Shown here in pieces: positions 29,982 through 40,266 of a stretch of DNA of 64,000 bases; the first letter of the stretch is position 1, and the number at the start of each line of letters is the position of its first letter. The DNA comes from Candidatus Azobacteroides pseudotrichonymphae (lineage in GTDB: Bacteria; Bacteroidota; Bacteroidia; Bacteroidales; Azobacteroidaceae). A model generated the notes under the pieces. The model worked only from the letters and a program-made list of their open reading frames with translations. It had not been told where the DNA came from and searched no databases. The translations under genes were made by a program, and so were the position numbers. The stretch lies in the NCBI GenBank assembly GCA_002091395.1, contig AP017913.1, positions 488,001-552,000 on the forward strand. Reading direction: 5' to 3'.

Positions 29982-32900
29982 TTATAAATCTTTAACCATA
30001 CTAAGCAACAAATCAGAATTATTTAATTTAAATTTTGTTCCATTGATTAAATCATCAGATACAACAATATTAGTAGCAAGCGTTTGTTCAGCAATATATT
30101 GTCTATTTTCCTCTATTACTTCACTAATATAATTATCAGATTTAATAATTAACTTAATTCTGTCTGTAATTTTAAATTCATTGATTTTTCGTACACCTTG
30201 AATGCGATTAACCAATTCACGAGCAATACCTGCTTTTTTTAATCTATCAGTAATAGTAATATCTAAAGCTACTATCCATTTTCTATTATTAGCAACTAAC
30301 CATCCAGGCATATCTTCAGATACAATTTCAACGTCATCAATTGTGATTTCAATTAATTGTCCAGACACTGGAACAAAAATTTTACCATTTTGTTCTAATT
30401 GAAGAATAACCTCTTGTGATATATTTTTTATAAATTTTACCAACTCTTTCACTGCATTTTTGTATCGAGGACCTAATTTTTTGAAATTAAGCTTAATTTT
30501 TCTTTTTAAAATACTATTTGTATTATCGACATAACTAATTTTCTCTACATTCACTTCATTTAAAATCAATGATTCTACAGATTTAACTATTTCCTTTTGT
30601 CGTTCATTTAAAACAGCAACAATAATAGCAAATAATGGTTGCCGAATTTTTATATTGACCCTTTTTCGTAATGCTAACACCATTGAAGAAATATCTTGAG
30701 CTATTTGCATTTTTTCTTCTAGCAATTTATCTATCAAAAATTCATTAACAATAGGAAAATCCGTTAAATGGACAGAAATTTTGACACTTTGCAACAAATC
30801 AGTATATAATTTATCTGCATAAAATGGAGCAATTGGAGATATTAACTGAGCTATAGTTTTCAAACAAATATACAGTGTTTGATAAGCAGAACGTTTATTA
30901 ATATCAATATTATTTTTCCAAAAACGTTTACGATTAATGCGTACATACCAATTACTCAAGTTGTCATTAACAAAATGACTAATAGAACGAACAGCACGAG
31001 TAGGCTCATACAAAGATAAATGTTCATCAACTTTTTTTACAAGTGAATTTAGAAGAGAAAGAATCCAACAATCTATTTCTGGCCGTTCTTCAAAATTAAC
31101 CTCAGGGTCCCTATAATTAAAATTATCTACATTAGCATACAAAGCAAAAAAAGAGTAAATATTGTGCAGTGTCCCAAAAAATTTGCGACAAATTTCTTCC
31201 ATACTTTTTACAGTAAATTTCAAATTTTCCCAAGGTGACGAATTAATAACCATATACCAACGTAAATAATCTGAGCCATAAATTTCAATAAGTTCAAGCG
31301 GATCTATTGAATTTCCAATGTGCTTTGACATTTTATTTCCATTTTCATCTAATACTAACCCAGTTGATATTACATTGCGAAATGCTATTGAATCCTTTAC
31401 CATTACACTAATTGCATGTAAAGCAAAAAACCACCCACGAGTTTGATCTACTCCTTCAGCAACAAAATCAGCCGGAAAAAAAAAATTGTCATCTATAAGC
31501 TCAGGAGTATCAAAAGGGTAATGCAACTGAGCGTATGGCATTGCTCCAGAATCAAACCAAACATCAATTAAATCCAATTCTCGTTTCATCGGTTTGCCAG
31601 ATTCAGAAATTAATACGATTTCATCTATATATGGACGATGTAAATCGAGGTGTTTTATAATTTTGGAAGAACTTTTTGACATTATTCCAGCCTTAATCGC
31701 TTTTTGAATTTCTTCCATTAATTCTTTTATTGAACCAATACACTTTTCCTCCATACAATCTTCAGTACGCCAAATTGGAAGAGGTGTCCCCCAATAGCGA
31801 GAACGTGATAGATTCCAATCTTGAAGATTTTCTAACCACTTATTAAATCGCCCATCCCCAGTAGTTTTAGGTATCCATTTGATAAGTTTGTTCAATTCAA
31901 TCATACGATCTTTAACTGCTGTTGTCCTAATAAACCAACTATCTAATGGATAATAGAGTATTGGTTTATTTGTACGCCAACAATGTGGATAATTATGAAC
32001 ATATTTTTCTATTTTAAACACACGATTTTGTCGCTTTAATATGAGACTAATGTCAATATCAACAGGCGAATGATCTACATTTATTGAATTATTACCATAT
32101 ACACATTTTACAAATCTACCAGCAAATTTACTGTACAATGAAATATCCATATTTTTTTTTACAAAATCTTCATCTAAATCATCAAAACGAAAAAATTTAC
32201 CTCTACTATCTACTATTGGACAATAAATTTTATCTTTGTTCAGTACCACTAAAAGAGGAATTTTATTGATTTTTGACACCCTATAATCATCTACTCCAAA
32301 AGTAGGTGCTATATGTACAATTCCTGTTCCAGTATCTACAGTTACAAAATCGTCACCAATAACATAGAAAGCTTTTCCGACATTAAGTTTAACCCAAGGA
32401 ATCAATTGTTCATATTTCATACCTACTAACATCGAACCCTTCCATGAACCAATTATTTTAAAAGGAATTAATTTATCTCCATAATTATACGATTCTAAAT
32501 TAAGTTTTAATGCTTTTTCATTAAAATAAGAGAAAATCAAATCCTTTGCTAGAATAACTGTAATAGGACTCCCTGTATAGGGATTATACGATTGAACAGC
32601 TACATATTCAATATTTACATTCACACATAGAGCAGTATTTGATGGAAGAGTCCAAGGAGTAGTTGTCCAAACTAAAAAAAAAACATCACCAAACCCTAAC
32701 ATCTCAATAAATGGATTTACAATTTTAAATTGAACAGTACATGATGTATCCTCTACATCATGATAACACCCTGGTTGATTTAATTCATGTGTACTTAATC
32801 CAGTTCCTGCTGCAGGAGAATAAGGCTGAATAGCATATCCCTTGTACAATAATCCTTTTTTATAAAGCTCTTTTAATAGCCACCAAAGTGTTTCAATATA

Positions 32901-33380
32901 TTTATTATCACAAGTAACATATGGATCACTTATATCTACCCAATAGCCAATTTTTTTAGTCAATTGTTCCCATTTTTCTTTATATTTAGTTACTGATTTT
33001 CGACAAGCATTGTTATACTCTTTTATAGAAATTTTTTCTCCAATATCTTCTTTCATAATACTCAAACTTTTTTCTACTTCTAGTTCTACAGGTAGTCCAT
33101 GAGTATCCCATCCGGCTTTCCTTATTACTTGATACCCTTTCATTGTTTTATAACGACAAAAAATATCCTTTATACTCCTTGCTATAACATGATGAATACC
33201 AGGTTTTCCATTTGCAGAAGGAGGACCTTCATAAAAAATAAATTGTGGACCACCTTCTCTAATTTTTATAGTACGTTGAAAAACATCGTTTACTTCCCAA
33301 TACTTCAATATTTCTTTGCTAATTTTAGATAAATCTAAATTTTTATATTCAGCAAATTTTTTGTTTTTATTATTGTCCAT
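29982..33380 (-). CDS. ileS: Isoleucyl-tRNA synthetase
   Basis: Class I synthetase charging tRNA-Ile, 1132 residues. The HIGH-type motif GIHH is at 61-64 after EGPPSANGKP; the CP1 editing domain has TWTTPWTLPSN-like VWTTTPWTLPSNTA. The signature loop NKMSKHIGN lies near residue 700, and an anticodon-binding domain follows. The length is as expected for the long clade. It begins the ileS-dksA-lspA-DUF4296 run. A minus-strand TATTTTTG box (33425-33432) lies 45 bases upstream, without a fitting -33 box. Confidence 0.97.
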   Translation of the reverse strand: MDNNKNKKFAEYKNLDLSKISKEILKYWEVNDVFQRTIKIREGGPQFIFYEGPPSANGKPGIHHVIARSIKDIFCRYKTMKGYQVIRKAGWDTHGLPVELEVEKSLSIMKEDIGEKISIKEYNNACRKSVTKYKEKWEQLTKKIGYWVDISDPYVTCDNKYIETLWWLLKELYKKGLLYKGYAIQPYSPAAGTGLSTHELNQPGCYHDVEDTSCTVQFKIVNPFIEMLGFGDVFFLVWTTTPWTLPSNTALCVNVNIEYVAVQSYNPYTGSPITVILAKDLIFSYFNEKALKLNLESYNYGDKLIPFKIIGSWKGSMLVGMKYEQLIPWVKLNVGKAFYVIGDDFVTVDTGTGIVHIAPTFGVDDYRVSKINKIPLLVVLNKDKIYCPIVDSRGKFFRFDDLDEDFVKKNMDISLYSKFAGRFVKCVYGNNSINVDHSPVDIDISLILKRQNRVFKIEKYVHNYPHCWRTNKPILYYPLDSWFIRTTAVKDRMIELNKLIKWIPKTTGDGRFNKWLENLQDWNLSRSRYWGTPLPIWRTEDCMEEKCIGSIKELMEEIQKAIKAGIMSKSSSKIIKHLDLHRPYIDEIVLISESGKPMKRELDLIDVWFDSGAMPYAQLHYPFDTPELIDDNFFFPADFVAEGVDQTRGWFFALHAISVMVKDSIAFRNVISTGLVLDENGNKMSKHIGNSIDPLELIEIYGSDYLRWYMVINSSPWENLKFTVKSMEEICRKFFGTLHNIYSFFALYANVDNFNYRDPEVNFEERPEIDCWILSLLNSLVKKVDEHLSLYEPTRAVRSISHFVNDNLSNWYVRINRKRFWKNNIDINKRSAYQTLYICLKTIAQLISPIAPFYADKLYTDLLQSVKISVHLTDFPIVNEFLIDKLLEEKMQIAQDISSMVLALRKRVNIKIRQPLFAIIVAVLNERQKEIVKSVESLILNEVNVEKISYVDNTNSILKRKIKLNFKKLGPRYKNAVKELVKFIKNISQEVILQLEQNGKIFVPVSGQLIEITIDDVEIVSEDMPGWLVANNRKWIVALDITITDRLKKAGIARELVNRIQGVRKINEFKITDRIKLIIKSDNYISEVIEENRQYIAEQTLATNIVVSDDLINGTKFKLNNSDLLLSMVKDL

Positions 33381-33464
33381 AACATTTATGATAACACTTA
33401 CGATAATTTAAAACCTCAAGAATGCAAAAATATAATAATTTTATTTATTAAATCTTATGGCAAA

Positions 33465-33495
33465 AGTGTGTTATTGTATATTTTAAATATATTTG
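33465..33495 (+). promoter_or_regulatory. Possible promoter for eno
   Basis: A good -7 box TATATTTG lies at 33488-33495. A weak -33 match (GTG at 33466-33468) lies 19 bases upstream. RNA would start near 33502, about 58 bases before the enolase ATG. Confidence 0.4.
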
Positions 33496-33559
33496 TCAAA
33501 ATAATGAAATTACAAAGTAATTACTTTACAAGGTTTTTAATTAACAATAATAAAATTTT

Positions 33560-34852
33560 ATGAAAATTACTAAAATTATTGGGAGAGAAATTTTGGACTC
33601 TAGAGGAAATCCTACAGTAGAGGTAGATGTACATTTGGCATCAGGAGTTTTTGGACGAGCAGCAGTTCCATCAGGTGCTTCTACAGGCGAAAATGAAGCT
33701 TTAGAATTACGTGATGGAAATGAAAAACGCTATCTAGGAAAAGGTGTGCTGAAAGTAGTTGATAATATTAACAAAGTGATTACTCCTACCTTACTTGGCC
33801 AAAGTGTCTTTAATCAACGAGAAATAGATGAATCTATGCAATTACTTGATGGGACTCCAACAAAATCAAAATTAGGAGCTAATGCCATCTTAGGGGTATC
33901 ATTAGCTGTATCACGTGCTGCTAGTAGATATTTAAAAGTACCTTTGTATAGATATATTGGAGGTGTAAATACATACACTTTACCTATTCCAATGATGAAT
34001 ATAATCAACGGAGGCAGCCACTCTGATGCCCCAATTTCATTTCAAGAATTTATGATTCGTCCTATAGGAGCCTCTTCTTTTAGAGAAGGGTTACGTATGG
34101 GGTCAGAAGTATTCCATTCATTGAAAAAATTATTGCATAAAAGAGGATTAAGTACTGCAGTAGGTGACGAAGGAGGATTTGCTCCACCACTAAAAGGAAT
34201 AGAAGACGCATTGGAATCTATTCTTCAAGCAATTAGCATTAGTGGATATAAAGTTGGTGAAGATATAACTATTGCACTAGATTGTGCATCTTCAGAGTTT
34301 TATAATGGCAATACTTACGATTATACTAAATTTGAAGGAAATAATGGAATTAAAAGAACATCTATTCAACAAATTGAATATTTGTCTGACTTAGTAAATA
34401 AATATCCGATTGATTCTATTGAAGATGGCATGAGTGAAATCGATTGGGAAGGATGGAAATTACTTACTAATGCAATTGGAAATAAAGTTCAATTAGTAGG
34501 GGACGATTTATTTGTCACTAATGTGAATTTTTTAAAAAAAGGAATTAAACAAGGCTGTGCAAATTCTATTCTCATTAAAGTCAACCAAATAGGAACATTA
34601 ACTGAAACACTAGATACTATTGAAATGGCACATCGAGCTGGTTATACATCTGTTACTTCTCATCGTTCCGGAGAAACTGAAGATACCATTATTTCCGATA
34701 TTGCTGTTGCAACTAATTCTGGGCAAATTAAAACAGGTTCATTAAGTCGTTCAGAACGCATATCTAAGTACAATCAATTACTTCGTATAGAAGAAGAATT
34801 AGGTAATAAAGCTATTTATGGATACAAAAACATGAAAAATATTAACAAGTAA
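33560..34852 (+). CDS. eno: Enolase
   Basis: Converts 2-phosphoglycerate to PEP in glycolysis. The 430-residue protein has the N-terminal [16 protein letters not shown] and [15 protein letters not shown]; the catalytic region shows [10 protein letters not shown], the metal ligands in LDCASSEF and SIEDGM, and [10 protein letters not shown]. It is full length with its own upstream region divergent from ileS. Together with gpmI and pckA it forms the PEP node. Confidence 0.98.
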   Translation: MKITKIIGREILDSRGNPTVEVDVHLASGVFGRAAVPSGASTGENEALELRDGNEKRYLGKGVLKVVDNINKVITPTLLGQSVFNQREIDESMQLLDGTPTKSKLGANAILGVSLAVSRAASRYLKVPLYRYIGGVNTYTLPIPMMNIINGGSHSDAPISFQEFMIRPIGASSFREGLRMGSEVFHSLKKLLHKRGLSTAVGDEGGFAPPLKGIEDALESILQAISISGYKVGEDITIALDCASSEFYNGNTYDYTKFEGNNGIKRTSIQQIEYLSDLVNKYPIDSIEDGMSEIDWEGWKLLTNAIGNKVQLVGDDLFVTNVNFLKKGIKQGCANSILIKVNQIGTLTETLDTIEMAHRAGYTSVTSHRSGETEDTIISDIAVATNSGQIKTGSLSRSERISKYNQLLRIEEELGNKAIYGYKNMKNINK

Positions 34853-34930
34853 TTTTTGACACTATAGTATAGATATTAAAATTGTATTTTTGCAGCATTT
34901 GATTCTTTAATTAAGATAGGAAAAATCTAT

Positions 34931-35917
34931 ATGCTTTATCCATTAAAATTTGAACCTATTCTAAAATCTGTCATTTGGGGAGGAAAAAGAATTTGCAGGT
35001 ATAAAAATATTTATCCTTTGTTAGATAAAATTGGAGAGAGTTGGGAAATATCTGGACTCAAAGAAAACATTTCTATAGTAAATAATGGATTTCTTAGCGG
35101 AAATCCATTAAATGAATTGATAAAAATATATAAAGAAAAATTATTAGGAAAGTTTATTTATGAAAATGTTGGCGCTATTTTCCCTTTGTTAGTTAAATTC
35201 ATCGATGCTAAGCAATCTCTTTCTGTTCAAGTGCACCCAAATGATATTATTGCTAGAGAAAGACATAATTCTTTCGGAAAAACTGAAATGTGGTATATAA
35301 TAAAAGCAAGCAAAGGAGCTTTTTTGTATTCTGGATTTCAAAAAAAAATGAATGCTCAGAAATATTTGCAAATTTTAAAAAAAAACACGTTCATTGATTC
35401 ACTTAAAAAATATATTGTTAAGCCAGGAGATGTGTTTTTTATACCTGCTGGTTGTGTACACGCAATAGGAGCTGGTTGTTTTATTGTAGAAGTTCATCAA
35501 ACTTCCAATATAACTTATCGTATTTACGATTACAATAGAAAAGATTTAAATGGAAACCTTAGACAACTTCATACAGAATTGGCTAAAGATGCTATAAATT
35601 ATAAAGCATTTTATAGCTATCAACAAAAATTTTTACTTCAAAAACAAAAAACAAACAACATTCTAATAAATTGTTCTTTTTTTACTATAAAAAAAATTGA
35701 AAATAGAAAAAATAGTCAGATTTGGACACGACATATAGATAGGTTTGTTATTTATATTTGTTTACAAGGGAAAGTACATTTTTTAGATAAATTAAACAAT
35801 ACAATAGATCTAAAAAGAGGAGAAACAGTATTAATACCGGCAAATAATAGTGAAATAATATGTCTTACATTTAAAGAAAAAAGTATTTTGTTGGAAATTT
35901 ATATCAGAAATGTATAA
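34931..35917 (+). CDS. manA: Mannose-6-phosphate isomerase, class I
   Basis: Zinc enzyme that interconverts mannose 6-phosphate and fructose 6-phosphate. The 328-residue cupin protein shows VQVHPND and KTEMWYII (zinc ligands His and Glu) and VHAIGAGCFIVEVHQTSNITYRIYD, with the catalytic Arg. It is a short class I form like those of Bacteroidetes and Firmicutes. A TATTTTTG box at 34885-34892 may give it its own promoter, since 78 bases separate it from eno. It converges with the last gene of the hdr cluster across a 31-base gap. Confidence 0.94.
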   Translation: MLYPLKFEPILKSVIWGGKRICRYKNIYPLLDKIGESWEISGLKENISIVNNGFLSGNPLNELIKIYKEKLLGKFIYENVGAIFPLLVKFIDAKQSLSVQVHPNDIIARERHNSFGKTEMWYIIKASKGAFLYSGFQKKMNAQKYLQILKKNTFIDSLKKYIVKPGDVFFIPAGCVHAIGAGCFIVEVHQTSNITYRIYDYNRKDLNGNLRQLHTELAKDAINYKAFYSYQQKFLLQKQKTNNILINCSFFTIKKIENRKNSQIWTRHIDRFVIYICLQGKVHFLDKLNNTIDLKRGETVLIPANNSEIICLTFKEKSILLEIYIRNV

Positions 35918-35948
35918 AATCTATTGATTTTCAATATAAATTTTGATA

Positions 35949-36986
35949 TTACTCAATAACTTTGTTTTTCTGTTTGTTTATAACAATATTAGTTAATTGT
36001 TCAATTATGTTCATATCTACAGGACAATATCTCGAACAACGACCACATCCTACACACCCATTTAATTTTATTTGTTTAGGCATATAAAAAAATTTATGCA
36101 TTAACCGCTGTTTCCATCGACTGCCTTGAGTTGGACGATTATTATGCCCAGAAGCATGAAGTGTAAATGATTTGCTTGCACAACTATCCCAACAACGCAA
36201 ACGATGACCTCTACTCCCATTCATCTCATCTTGAATATCAAAACAAGTACAAACTGGACAAACAAATGCACAAATATTACAACCTATACACCGCATAGCA
36301 TACTCATCAAATATAGATGTAGAAGACAATTCATCAAAAATTCCTACTAAATCAACATTATCAAACTGAGTGGGAACAACATTTGCTAAATAATTTTCTT
36401 TTTGTAAATCAATTGTAATTTCTTCAAATAATTCTGAAACAACGGATATGACTGACGCTCCTTTAGTTGTTATAATTTCCGTAATATAATCCCCTGTAGA
36501 TGTCTTAGTAAGCACAATATCACTACCTTGCACATTGCCAGGACTTCCACCCATAGATGTACAAAAACAATAATTATCCGATTTATTGCAAGAATAAGTA
36601 ATAATTATTGTTTTCTCAACACGTTTCATAAAAAAAGAATCTTCAGGTGAAATTTTAAAAATAGATTCTAAATTCTTAAAACCTACAGCATCACAAGGGC
36701 GTATTCCAATTATTATCATATTTGGAATAGCATCAAAATTTACATTTTTGATATGAATTTTGTCTTTATTTTTAACAAAAGAAAATAATTTTTCTATGGC
36801 TGGAAAAACATATGATTTTACTGACATGTCTGGTACAATAAAATCATCTGTTAATTCTTTTGCAGATTTGATCTTTTGATAAAAAATTCTACCTTTTTCT
36901 AAAACAACACCATATACTTCTTTAAATTTTAACAATTGTTCAATAAATTCAAAATGAACCTCTTTACGTAATAATTTAATTTCCAT
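35949..36986 (-). CDS. FlxB/HydB-like 4Fe-4S dicluster electron-transfer subunit
   Basis: A 345-residue cytosolic iron-sulfur protein of the family that includes FlxB, hydrogenase subunit HydB and AsrA. The N-terminal domain has the diagnostic IIGIRPCDAVGFKNLE (92-107) and a Cys cluster YCFCTSMGG near 139-147. The C-terminal half holds two [4Fe-4S] sites, Cys233/236/239/243 and Cys311/314/317/321. It is last in the hdr operon, 5 bases after the preceding ferredoxin gene. In Flx complexes this type of subunit passes electrons between a NAD(P)H-oxidising flavoprotein and the HdrA side. That flavoprotein (FlxA) is not encoded next to it. The exact subunit name is inferred. Confidence 0.8.
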   Translation of the reverse strand: MEIKLLRKEVHFEFIEQLLKFKEVYGVVLEKGRIFYQKIKSAKELTDDFIVPDMSVKSYVFPAIEKLFSFVKNKDKIHIKNVNFDAIPNMIIIGIRPCDAVGFKNLESIFKISPEDSFFMKRVEKTIIITYSCNKSDNYCFCTSMGGSPGNVQGSDIVLTKTSTGDYITEIITTKGASVISVVSELFEEITIDLQKENYLANVVPTQFDNVDLVGIFDELSSTSIFDEYAMRCIGCNICAFVCPVCTCFDIQDEMNGSRGHRLRCWDSCASKSFTLHASGHNNRPTQGSRWKQRLMHKFFYMPKQIKLNGCVGCGRCSRYCPVDMNIIEQLTNIVINKQKNKVIE

Positions 36987-36991
36987 ATTTT

Positions 36992-37795
36992 TTATTTAAA
37001 GAAATTTTCTTTATCATCAGACTTATATACAGCCATTTCACAAATTTCATCTTTATTTAGCCCAGTTATAGAGCCATATAAATTTTTTATTTCTTCTGCC
37101 AATCGTATTGATAAAAGATGAACAGGTATGTTCTTAGGACAAGCTCTTCCACATTCACCACATTCTATACAACGCCCTGCTAAATGCATTGCCCTCATAA
37201 TATGCCACTCTGTATTGCCTAATATATTAGCAGTCACAGGAATCCACTGTGGTTGATTTAATTCTACTACACATTGTGAACAATAACAAAGTGGGCACAC
37301 CTGACGACAAGCGTAACATCTAATACAATTTTTCATCTCATTTTCCCAAAAAGTCCAACGATCATGAAGATTCATAGAGTTCAATTTGCCAAATAAAACT
37401 TCATCTGATTTATTTAAATAAAGGACTTGATTAGACAAATAATTCTCTATTTGTTCAAATGTACGAAATTCGAATAATTGTTTTTCATTAGCTGTAATTA
37501 CAATCAAATTGTCCTCACTAAGCTGTTTCTCAGAGGCTAGTCGAATAATTCCTCTTAATGTGTGAACATTAGACACAATAGCCTGTTTTCTACTGAATAG
37601 TAATACCTCTTTTTTAATAAGATAAATTGCTAGATTTTGTGTACAAAATTTATTAAAAATCAATTTTTCACATTCTTTTTCAGTTTTAGCAAAAAAAGGG
37701 CGGATTCGTTCCATACTTCCATTTGTATAACCAATAATAATTTGTACTTCTTTTGTTTTCAACAATTTAATAGCAATTTCATTCATTTTATTCAT
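36992..37795 (-). CDS. FlxC-like 4Fe-4S dicluster protein
   Basis: A 267-residue iron-sulfur protein. An N-terminal domain of about 150 residues without obvious motifs is followed by CIRCYACRQVCPLCYC (Cys157/160/163/167 plus further Cys at 170, 172, 175) and CIECGECGRACP (Cys209/212/215/219), giving two [4Fe-4S] clusters. Position between the MvhD-like and FlxB-like genes fits FlxC in Flx-Hdr clusters known from sulfate reducers. An electron-carrying role between these subunits is inferred. ATGs at 37795 and 37786 are both possible; the mvhD stop is 7 bases upstream of the first. Confidence 0.75.
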   Translation of the reverse strand: MNKMNEIAIKLLKTKEVQIIIGYTNGSMERIRPFFAKTEKECEKLIFNKFCTQNLAIYLIKKEVLLFSRKQAIVSNVHTLRGIIRLASEKQLSEDNLIVITANEKQLFEFRTFEQIENYLSNQVLYLNKSDEVLFGKLNSMNLHDRWTFWENEMKNCIRCYACRQVCPLCYCSQCVVELNQPQWIPVTANILGNTEWHIMRAMHLAGRCIECGECGRACPKNIPVHLLSIRLAEEIKNLYGSITGLNKDEICEMAVYKSDDKENFFK

Positions 37796-37801
37796 AAACT
37801 A

Positions 37802-38248
37802 TTAATCCTCCTCCCAAATTTCATTAGAAATTTTTTTATATGCTACATAAGGACCTAATTCTTTAATTTTATCAGTTGTTTTATTAACAACATTAACCCA
37901 TTTATCACTCTCAGCGGCAGAAATCCAAGTAAAAATTATACGTTCAACATCAATTCCTAAAAAATCAAGAAGTGTACGAAAAATTATCCAACGTCGACGT
38001 GCATGAAAATTACCAGATGTATAATGACAATCATTTGGATGACATCCGGAAACAATAACCCCGTCTGCTCCATTAGAAAAAGCTTTCAATAAAAACATAA
38101 AATCAATTCTACCAGTACAAGGATAACGAATTATTTCTACATTATGAGAATATTTGATGCGATTTGTTCCTGCAAGATCCGCTCCAGCATATGTACACCA
38201 ATTGCAAACAAATGCTAATATTTTTGGTTCAAAATCGTTATTAACCAT
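37802..38248 (-). CDS. mvhD: MvhD/FlxD-like [2Fe-2S] subunit (hydrogenase iron-sulfur subunit family)
   Basis: Small adaptor that carries electrons to HdrA. It has the conserved Cys pattern FVCNWCTYAGADLAG, RYPCTGRID and GCHPNDCHY (two, one and two Cys), characteristic of MvhD/FlxD. The frame is open to a TTG at 38266 and contains ATGs at 38263 and 38248. I chose 38248 because MVNNDFEPKILAF puts the first Cys pair at the usual distance. It directly follows hdrA and precedes two ferredoxin-like subunits. The usual NiFe-hydrogenase partners MvhA and MvhG are not here. Confidence 0.92.
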   Translation of the reverse strand: MVNNDFEPKILAFVCNWCTYAGADLAGTNRIKYSHNVEIIRYPCTGRIDFMFLLKAFSNGADGVIVSGCHPNDCHYTSGNFHARRRWIIFRTLLDFLGIDVERIIFTWISAAESDKWVNVVNKTTDKIKELGPYVAYKKISNEIWEED

Positions 38249-38268
38249 AGTATATAAAAACATCAAAA

Positions 38269-40266
38269 CTAATTCAATAAAGCTATCACTTCTTCATAAA
38301 TCTGTTTGTTAGAATACCCTTCCAAATCAATAGATTTAGATTTGCAAAATGCTACACATGTTCCACACCCCTGACAAAGAGTAGAATTAATATGAGCAAT
38401 ACTCTTTATTACATATCCATTGTCATCTTTTATTTCTTCTTTACTTATTGCTTTGTACGGACATATCCCTATACACAACTCACATCCCATACAAGTTGAA
38501 AATAAAGGAGGAGGCATTTTATTGATTTTAGCTACTATTGGTTCACGTACCAATTCATCACTAGAAAACAAACATAAGACTTTAGCTGCAGCACCAGAAG
38601 CAGATACTACTGACTCAGGAATGTCTTTTGGAAACTGACAAGATCCAGCAAGGAAAATTCCAGCAGTATTAGTTTCTACAGGTTTCAATTTCGGATGTGC
38701 TTCTGTAAAAAACCCATATATATCATAAGGAATATGAAGTTTTTGAGCTAAAATTTCTGAATATTTACACGATACAGCTGCTGTAGCCAATACAACTAAA
38801 TCAGCTAGTATTTCAATTGGCTTACCATTTAATAATGTATCAACACCTCTAACAATTAATTTTTCATTTTTTAACAGAATATTAGAAACTCGTCCACGAA
38901 CATATTTAATCCCATATTCCTCAACAGCTCTTCTAGTAAATTCTTCATAATTTTTCCCAGCTGCTCGAATATCCATGTAAAATATATAAGAAATCCCTTC
39001 AGGAACTTTATTTTTATAAAGCATTGCATGTTTTACAGTATACATACAACATATTTTAGAACAATACGAAATACCTTTTGCACAATCACGAGAACCTGCA
39101 CATGAAATAAAAACAACTTTTTTTGGAACTTTACAATCTGACGGACGACGAATTTCACCAATAGTCGGTCCTGATGCTGAAGCCAATCGTTCGAATTGCA
39201 TCCCAGTGATAATATCTTTACACTTACCGTATCCATACTCAGGGAAAAAATCAACATTTTTTATATCAAACCCTGTTGATAATATGATCGCTCCTGCTTT
39301 TATTTCAATAATCTCATCTATTTGTTCAAAATCAATTGCTCCAGTAGGACAAAATTTTTGACAAATTTTACATTTGCCTTTTTGAAAAAAAATACAATTA
39401 TTACGATCTATAACTGGATTATTAGGAATAGCTTGTGGAAAAGGAACATAAATAGCTGGTCTATATGACAACCCTTGATTGAATTCACTTAAGTTTTTTT
39501 TCATTGGACATTTTGTATAACAAAGTCCACATGTAGTACATTTTTTTTCATCTATACTTTTAGCTTTTTTACGCACTTGTACACTGAAATTTCCAATAAA
39601 CCCATCTACACTTTCTATTTCAGAATATGTATAAAGCATAATATTTGGATGTTGCGCAACTTCTACCATGCGTGGAGTAAGAATACATTGAGAACAATCT
39701 AGCGTAGGAAAAGTTTCCGACAGTTGAGCCATACGGCCACCTATAGATGGTTCTCGTTCTATCAAAATAACTTTATAGCCACCATTAGCAATATCAATTG
39801 ATGACTGTATCCCCGCAATACCTCCACCAATAACAATTGCAATTTTATTTATCGGAACTTTGTAAGGATACAAAGGCAAATTATTTTTTACTTTTTCTAT
39901 TCGAGCACGTACTAAATTAAAAGCTTTTTGAGTTGCAAATTCTACTTTCTCATGTACCCAAGAACAATGTTCACGAACATTTGCTATCTCACATAAATAA
40001 GGATTTAATCCGATTTCGGCACAAACTTTACGAAAAGTATATTCATGCATACGTGGAGAACACGCTGCAATAACAACTCCAGTAAGACCATGCTTTTTGA
40101 CTGCTTCTTTTATTTTATTTTGTCCAGGATCGGAACACATATACTTATAGTCAACACTAAAAACAACACCAGATAATTTAGAAGCTCGCATCGCTACTTT
40201 TTCACAATCAACTATAGAAGCAATATTTTCTCCACAATGACACACAAACACACCGATTTTCGACAT
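38269..40266 (-). CDS. hdrA: Heterodisulfide reductase subunit A-like bifurcating flavoprotein
   Basis: Central FAD protein of Hdr complexes, 665 residues, where electrons are split between a disulfide branch (HdrBC) and ferredoxin. The N-terminal cluster domain has Cys44, 69, 82, 92, 101. The FAD fold has VIGGGIAGIQSS from residue 145 and the IEREPSIGGRMAQL segment, then LDCSQCILTP. Inserted ferredoxin motifs lie at Cys243/246/249/253 and 291/299/302/306. The C-terminal ferredoxin domain has Cys592/595/598/602 and 631/634/637/641. All expected cluster ligands are present, so the gene looks functional. It is separated from hdrB by 193 bases with a promoter candidate, and runs into mvhD. Confidence 0.95.
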   Translation of the reverse strand: MSKIGVFVCHCGENIASIVDCEKVAMRASKLSGVVFSVDYKYMCSDPGQNKIKEAVKKHGLTGVVIAACSPRMHEYTFRKVCAEIGLNPYLCEIANVREHCSWVHEKVEFATQKAFNLVRARIEKVKNNLPLYPYKVPINKIAIVIGGGIAGIQSSIDIANGGYKVILIEREPSIGGRMAQLSETFPTLDCSQCILTPRMVEVAQHPNIMLYTYSEIESVDGFIGNFSVQVRKKAKSIDEKKCTTCGLCYTKCPMKKNLSEFNQGLSYRPAIYVPFPQAIPNNPVIDRNNCIFFQKGKCKICQKFCPTGAIDFEQIDEIIEIKAGAIILSTGFDIKNVDFFPEYGYGKCKDIITGMQFERLASASGPTIGEIRRPSDCKVPKKVVFISCAGSRDCAKGISYCSKICCMYTVKHAMLYKNKVPEGISYIFYMDIRAAGKNYEEFTRRAVEEYGIKYVRGRVSNILLKNEKLIVRGVDTLLNGKPIEILADLVVLATAAVSCKYSEILAQKLHIPYDIYGFFTEAHPKLKPVETNTAGIFLAGSCQFPKDIPESVVSASGAAAKVLCLFSSDELVREPIVAKINKMPPPLFSTCMGCELCIGICPYKAISKEEIKDDNGYVIKSIAHINSTLCQGCGTCVAFCKSKSIDLEGYSNKQIYEEVIALLN

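Noticed and set aside
35923-35937. Small TATTGA/TCAATA hairpin between manA and the FlxB-like gene as terminator
   Set aside because: Six A/T-rich pairs with a three-base loop and no T tract are too weak to call.
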